From the NCBI GenBank assembly GCA_041677345.1, contig JBAYQE010000021.1:1-34492 (forward strand): a stretch of 34,492 nt of DNA. Direction: 5' to 3'. This DNA comes from JALOAT01 sp041677345 (GTDB lineage Bacteria > Pseudomonadota > Gammaproteobacteria > Thiohalomonadales > Thiohalomonadaceae). A program made the translations under genes and the position numbers. The notes under the pieces were generated by a model. It was given only the letters and a program-made list of their open reading frames with translations, was not told the origin of the DNA and did not search any database. This document shows, piece by piece, positions 31,517-34,492 of the stretch. Position 1 is the stretch's first letter. Every line of letters begins with the position of its first letter.

Positions 31517-32245
31517 ATGTCCGAGCAAGAAACACCACCCGCTACCACCACTTTCGGCCGCTTGAAGGTCTCCGCACGCGAGCGCAAGCGACGCATCCGC
31601 GGCGTGTTCACTGACATCGCACGGCGCTACGACTTGATGAACGATCTGATGAGCCTGGGCATCCATCGTTCCTGGAAGCGCACCGTGGCGCGACACTGCA
31701 GGGATTTTCCCGGGGTGGCCATCGATCTCGCGGGCGGTACCGGCGATATCGCAAGCTTGCTACGCGCCAGCGGCAGGGAAGTGATTGTCTGTGATCCATC
31801 CCTGGCGATGATGGCGATCGGACGTGAGCGCCGTAAAGGCATTCTCTGGAGCGCTGCGGAAGCAGAGCACCTGCCATTCGCCGACTGCAGCATCGATCTC
31901 CTTACCATCTCGTTCGGGTTGCGCAACGTCACCGACATGGACCAGGCGCTGCGCGAAATCCACCGCGTACTCAAGCCCGGCGGCCATTTCGTCTGCCTCG
32001 AGTTCTCGCATCCGCGGTTCTGGCTCGCGCCGTTCTACAACCTCTACTCCCGATTCGTGATCCCCACGCTGGGCGCTGCCGTTGCCGGCCAGCCCGAGGC
32101 CTACGATTACCTGATCGAATCGATCCGACGTTTTCCCGACCAAAAAACCCTGGCCGGTGCCTTGTCCGCCGCGGGTTTCGAGGCGGTACACTGGCGCGAT
32201 CTCTCGTTCGGTATCGCGTGCATCCATTTCGGCAAGCGTCCGTAG
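31517..32245 (+). CDS. UbiE/MenG-type quinone methyltransferase homologue
   Basis: 242-aa SAM-dependent C-methyltransferase of the UbiE/COQ5/MenG family, which methylates demethylmenaquinol and the ubiquinone precursor ring. The family blocks are all present: YDLMNDLMSLGIHRSWKR, SAM motif AIDLAGGTGDIASLL, AEHLPFADCSIDLLTISFGL, RNVTDMDQALREIHRVLKPG and SIRRFPDQKTL. It begins 23 bases after the TlpA-like stop on the same strand, so it is probably read with the nos genes. Whether it is the organism's only UbiE or a dedicated paralogue that tunes the menaquinone pool for NosGH cannot be told here. Confidence 0.9.
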   Translation: MSEQETPPATTTFGRLKVSARERKRRIRGVFTDIARRYDLMNDLMSLGIHRSWKRTVARHCRDFPGVAIDLAGGTGDIASLLRASGREVIVCDPSLAMMAIGRERRKGILWSAAEAEHLPFADCSIDLLTISFGLRNVTDMDQALREIHRVLKPGGHFVCLEFSHPRFWLAPFYNLYSRFVIPTLGAAVAGQPEAYDYLIESIRRFPDQKTLAGALSAAGFEAVHWRDLSFGIACIHFGKRP

Positions 32246-32377
32246 CCGAAGCGCGCCTCCCGTCGGTCCGTTGCCGTTCAAGGCTCACCCACGACGGCTT
32301 GACCCATGGTGAAACGATCGGTCGCCGGCGCCCACATCGTGGGGGGCATGCCTGACGCGCCTTGCCTCGCCACGCCA

Positions 32378-32986
32378 CTACGATGGCGGCCGATGGCAGT
32401 CTGTGCGCCTGACCAAACGCCGCGTCAGTACGAGCAGGAAGGCGATGACACCACCCACCGCGCCATAGGCGTGCGCCTCCACCACGACCGGACCACCGGC
32501 CATGCCAGCCGCGCCCGGCACGGGACCGAATACCTGTTCCCAGATGAGCTTGAGGCCGACCAGCGCCACGATGAACAGTGCATCACGCTGCCCCCCACGC
32601 CAGGCCGCCAGGCTGCCTGCCAGCAGCAGGCCGTGCAATACGCCTGACAGGCCCACGTACCACGTGAGCGACGGCATGAAGGCCAACAGCGCCAGGCCAT
32701 TGAGTAGCGCCGTAACGCCAAGCACGAAGGTCCATTCCAGGGGATGCAGCGCGCGGCCTGCCAGCAGCCAGACCAGTGCCAGGCCGGCCAGGTTGAGGGC
32801 GAGATGGGACCAACCCAAGTGCGGCAGATGGCCCGTGACCACACGCCACCACTCGCCCTGCAGGATGGCATCGCGCTCATAGCGGAAGCTGTGGGTCGCA
32901 TCGTCGCCGCCCAGCGCCATGGCAATCGCCAGCAGGGCCAGGATCGCGGGCAGCGACCAGGAACGCAGCACGGAGGGGGAGCTCAT
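32378..32986 (-). CDS. rrtA: rhombosortase (rhomboid-family intramembrane protease)
   Basis: 202-aa membrane protease of the rhombosortase branch, which processes proteins bearing a C-terminal GlyGly-CTERM tag. Conserved features: GEWWRVVTGHLPHLGWSHLA with LNLAGLALVW, catalytic Ser in YVGLSGVLHGLLLAGS, and catalytic His in VVVEAHAYGAVGG. About six membrane helices. The start at 32986 gives the normal N-terminus; a longer reading runs into the neighbouring promoter region. No GlyGly-CTERM protein is visible in the window, so substrates must be elsewhere. It faces away from the lytic transglycosylase gene, 38 bases between starts. Confidence 0.87.
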   Translation of the reverse strand: MSSPSVLRSWSLPAILALLAIAMALGGDDATHSFRYERDAILQGEWWRVVTGHLPHLGWSHLALNLAGLALVWLLAGRALHPLEWTFVLGVTALLNGLALLAFMPSLTWYVGLSGVLHGLLLAGSLAAWRGGQRDALFIVALVGLKLIWEQVFGPVPGAAGMAGGPVVVEAHAYGAVGGVIAFLLVLTRRLVRRTDCHRPPS

Positions 32987-32993
32987 GGCCCGG

Positions 32994-32999
32994 TATAAT
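32994..32999 (+). promoter_or_regulatory. -10 element for the lytic transglycosylase
   Basis: A perfect TATAAT in the 38-base gap between the two divergent starts, about 25 bases before the ATG at 33025. No good -35 is seen at 16-18 bases upstream. Confidence 0.4.
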
Positions 33000-33024
33000 A
33001 TCGCGCCACGTACCGCCGACGGGC

Positions 33025-33609
33025 ATGAACATGGCGCCGAAAAGACTCGCCACCGTTTTCCTGATCCTGGCCCTGGGTCTGGCCGTGCCGGCACTCGCCC
33101 AGACGCCCGTGCCGTTGGATGGGCAATTGCGCCTGCTGCTGGCCCACGCCCTGGCTGAGGAAAGCGGCCAGGGTGATCACTTCGACGCCCACGTCTGGCT
33201 CACCGACATGTCCTGGCGCTTGCGCCACAGACTTCCCGACGTGGACGAGCGTCTGGAACTGCTCAAGCAGGTGTACGTGGAAGCGAATCGCGCAGCTGTA
33301 CCGCCCGAGCTGGTGCTCGCGGTCATCGACGTGGAGAGCAACTTCGATCGCTTCGCCATCTCCAGCGCCGGCGCGCAGGGTTACATGCAAATCATGCCCT
33401 TCTGGCTGAAGGAAATCGGCCGCGGCGAGGACAACCTGTTCCGCACCACCACCAACCTGCGCATGGGCTGTACCATCTTGCGCTATTACTACGACCTGGA
33501 AAACGGCCACTGGCCACGCGCCCTCGCCCGCTACAACGGCAGCCGAGGCAAGAACTGGTACCCCAACCGCGTCTTCGCCGCCCTGCGTGAGCGCTGGCAA
33601 GTTCGCTGA
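33025..33609 (+). CDS. lytic transglycosylase (SLT domain)
   Basis: 194-aa exported peptidoglycan lytic transglycosylase. The signal peptide is TVFLILALGLAVPALAQT. The SLT fold has the catalytic Glu in VIDVESNFDRFAISSAGAQG, followed by YMQIMPFWLKEIG, LRMGCTILRYYYD and ALARYNGSRGKNWYPNRV. A short helical N-terminal part precedes the domain. The start could be ATG 33025 or the second Met (33031). Single gene, with a TATAAT upstream. Confidence 0.9.
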   Translation: MNMAPKRLATVFLILALGLAVPALAQTPVPLDGQLRLLLAHALAEESGQGDHFDAHVWLTDMSWRLRHRLPDVDERLELLKQVYVEANRAAVPPELVLAVIDVESNFDRFAISSAGAQGYMQIMPFWLKEIGRGEDNLFRTTTNLRMGCTILRYYYDLENGHWPRALARYNGSRGKNWYPNRVFAALRERWQVR

Positions 33610-33621
33610 AAAAAAGCTCTA

Positions 33622-33788
33622 ACCACGGGGGACACGGGGAACACGGGGGTAAATCCATCAACGGTTGTCCCCGCCCGTGGGAGCGGCCTCAGGCCGCGAT
33701 TTACGTTGGATACCGCGCCAGCGCGGCGCGAGCGCCCTGCGAGCATAGCCGCACCTGCAGAAGATCGATTCCCCGTGTTCCCCGTGGT
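33622..33788. repeat. interrupted inverted repeat with 9-bp periodic arms
   Basis: Left arm 33622-33648 reads ACCACGGGG, GACACGGGG, AACACGGGG. Right arm 33771-33788 is the exact reverse complement of ACCACGGGG-AACACGGGG. The 122-base interior contains a REP-like unit. Same build as the repeats at 3303-3401 and 7837-7918. Confidence 0.7.
33677..33704. repeat. REP-like palindromic unit
   Basis: GTGGGAGCGGCCTCAGGCCGCGAT contains the arms GCGGCCT (33683-33689) and AGGCCGC (33691-33697) and strongly recalls the abundant GGAGCGGCCT-type REP elements of Pseudomonas and Xanthomonas. A second short GC palindrome (CCGCGCCAGCGCGG) follows at about 33713-33726. Confidence 0.6.
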
Positions 33789-33818
33789 AATGCTTTTTGC
33801 CTTTTCAGTGAATCTTTT

Positions 33819-34400
33819 CTAAGGTACTTCGGCATGAAGGCCCACATCGGCGTGGACAGCCGAACCAAGGTCATTCACGCGGTGGTAGCGACCGCAGCCA
33901 ACGTGCTTGACTCGCACTGCCTGCCCGACCTGCTGCACGGGGAAGAGACCCGCGTATGGGGCGATTCGGCCTACCAGGGCCAAGGCGAGGTCATCCGCGA
34001 GCATGCTCCGAAAGCGAAGGATTTCACCAATCGCCGATACCGCTACAAAGACCGCGAAGACGACGTCGAACGGGCGAAGAACAAAACCAAGTCCAGCGTG
34101 CGGGCGAAGGTCGAGCATCCGTTTCATGTCATCAAGCGGATATTCGGTTTCACGAAGACCCGTTACAAAGGCCTGGAGAAGAACGCGCATCGGCTGTTCG
34201 TCACCTGTGCTCTGACCAATCTGTACATGGTACGTAGGCGGCTGTTGCGCCTGTCGTGGGCGTAATGCGCCCAAAAAACGCCCGCCGGGCCGAAAACGGC
34301 CCCGTGGGCCAGGATTAACCGGCCAAACGGCCCACATGCCGCGGGAAATGCGCTCATTTTGGAATTGTGGCGCCATTGGTCGCTACTATTTCAGAGCTCC
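33819..34400 (+). mobile_element. remnant of an IS5-family insertion sequence
   Basis: Spans the truncated transposase and its 3' flank, which contains a GC-rich run with short palindromes (34270-34320). The left boundary, near 33819, is the point where transposase homology begins; it lies about 30 bases from the right arm of the CACGGGG repeat. The right boundary is uncertain because no matching left terminal repeat remains. Confidence 0.55.
33834..34265 (+). pseudogene. IS5-family transposase, 5'-truncated
   Basis: C-terminal 143 residues of an IS5-family DDE transposase. Visible motifs: FGMKAHIGVDS with the first catalytic Asp, VWGDSAYQG with the second, and VEHPFHVIKRIFGFTKTRY with the catalytic Glu. 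In intact relatives the stretch before MKAHIGVD reads like QWYFG. Here the in-frame codons upstream still encode RYFG (from about 33822), and then homology stops, so the N-terminal half is missing. The ATG at 33834 is an internal Met, not a true start. The element is therefore dead on its own. The right terminal repeat was not identified. Confidence 0.85.
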
Positions 34401-34436
34401 CTTTTATTGGATGCCATGCTCTCACCGCTCGATTCA

Positions 34437-34452
34437 GGGGACAGATTTATTT
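34437..34452. repeat. GGGGACAGATTTATTT motif
   Basis: This 16-base word recalls the end signature often seen beside IS200-like (Y1/REP-associated) transposase genes in proteobacteria. No such gene is inside the window; the motif lies 40 bases from the right edge. Bases 34401-34492 otherwise show nothing I can name. Confidence 0.3.
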
Positions 34453-34492
34453 ATCGGCGCTGATTTAAACCAGAAGTAACTACTCGCCCCCC

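Noticed and set aside
33834..34265. Intact small transposase or second ORF of a frameshifted IS
   Set aside because: In-frame homology continues just upstream of the ATG (RYFG) and stops near 33819; no first ORF is found upstream, where the REP-like repeats and the transglycosylase gene lie.
1..34492. CRISPR arrays, tRNA and rRNA genes
   Set aside because: No regularly spaced direct repeats, no tRNA T-loop or acceptor pattern and no rRNA-like stretch was seen by eye; a tRNA/Rfam covariance scan would settle this.

Overview
The window is GC-rich, densely packed bacterial chromosome. It reads as a facultatively denitrifying proteobacterium, most likely gamma- or betaproteobacterial: IlvIH, a YhcC-type radical SAM protein, AhpCF behind an OxyR-type operator, a rhombosortase, and a clade II (Sec-dependent, 'atypical') nitrous-oxide reductase cluster. 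Genus cannot be fixed from the sequence alone. I saw no rRNA, tRNA or CRISPR array.

Layout. (1) 96-2298, minus: ilvI-ilvH (acetolactate synthase). (2) 2469-7827, plus: a DUF4124 protein, a MIF-like protein, proS, then ahpC-ahpF behind an OxyR-like operator, with two long intergenic inverted repeats. (3) 11544-7941, minus: a tight five-gene operon with a small membrane-anchored protein, an FtsX/MacB-type permease, a LolD/MacB-type ATPase, a His/Cys-rich polytopic membrane protein and a TlpA-like lipoprotein. I cannot name its substrate. (4) 11792-12736, plus: radical SAM protein. (5) 16077-12859, minus: a copper-delivery operon with a YtkA/FixH-like protein, two SCO1/SenC proteins, PCuAC and two unknown secreted proteins. 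(6) 16467-20817, plus: three overlapping signalling genes: a membrane hybrid kinase with a periplasmic c-heme (Tll0287/DUF3365-like) sensor, a soluble receiver-kinase of the NarX type, and a LuxR-type response regulator. (7) 21006-32245, plus: nosZ, two c-type cytochromes, nosB, nosD, nosG, nosH, nosF, nosL, nosY, a TlpA-like thioredoxin and a UbiE/MenG-type methyltransferase. (8) 32378-33609: rhombosortase and lytic transglycosylase, divergent. (9) 33610-34492: REP-like repeats and a truncated IS5-family transposase.

Regions 5 to 7 look like one functional unit. NosGH and the cytochromes would carry electrons from menaquinol to NosZ. NosDFY, NosL and TlpA would build its CuZ centre, and the SCO/PCuAC proteins could load CuA. 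The three-gene signalling cassette lies between the copper operon and nosZ. A 12-bp sequence, GGAATATTCCTA (palindromic core GGAATATTCC), occurs once in each flanking intergenic region, making it a candidate operator for the cassette. A perfect FNR-type box (TTGAT-N4-ATCAA) between nosZ and the first cytochrome gene suggests a second, anaerobic control point. The most novel parts are this signalling cassette, in which the hybrid kinase's receiver lacks its phospho-acceptor Asp, the structured nosZ leader, and the five-gene ABC/TlpA operon.
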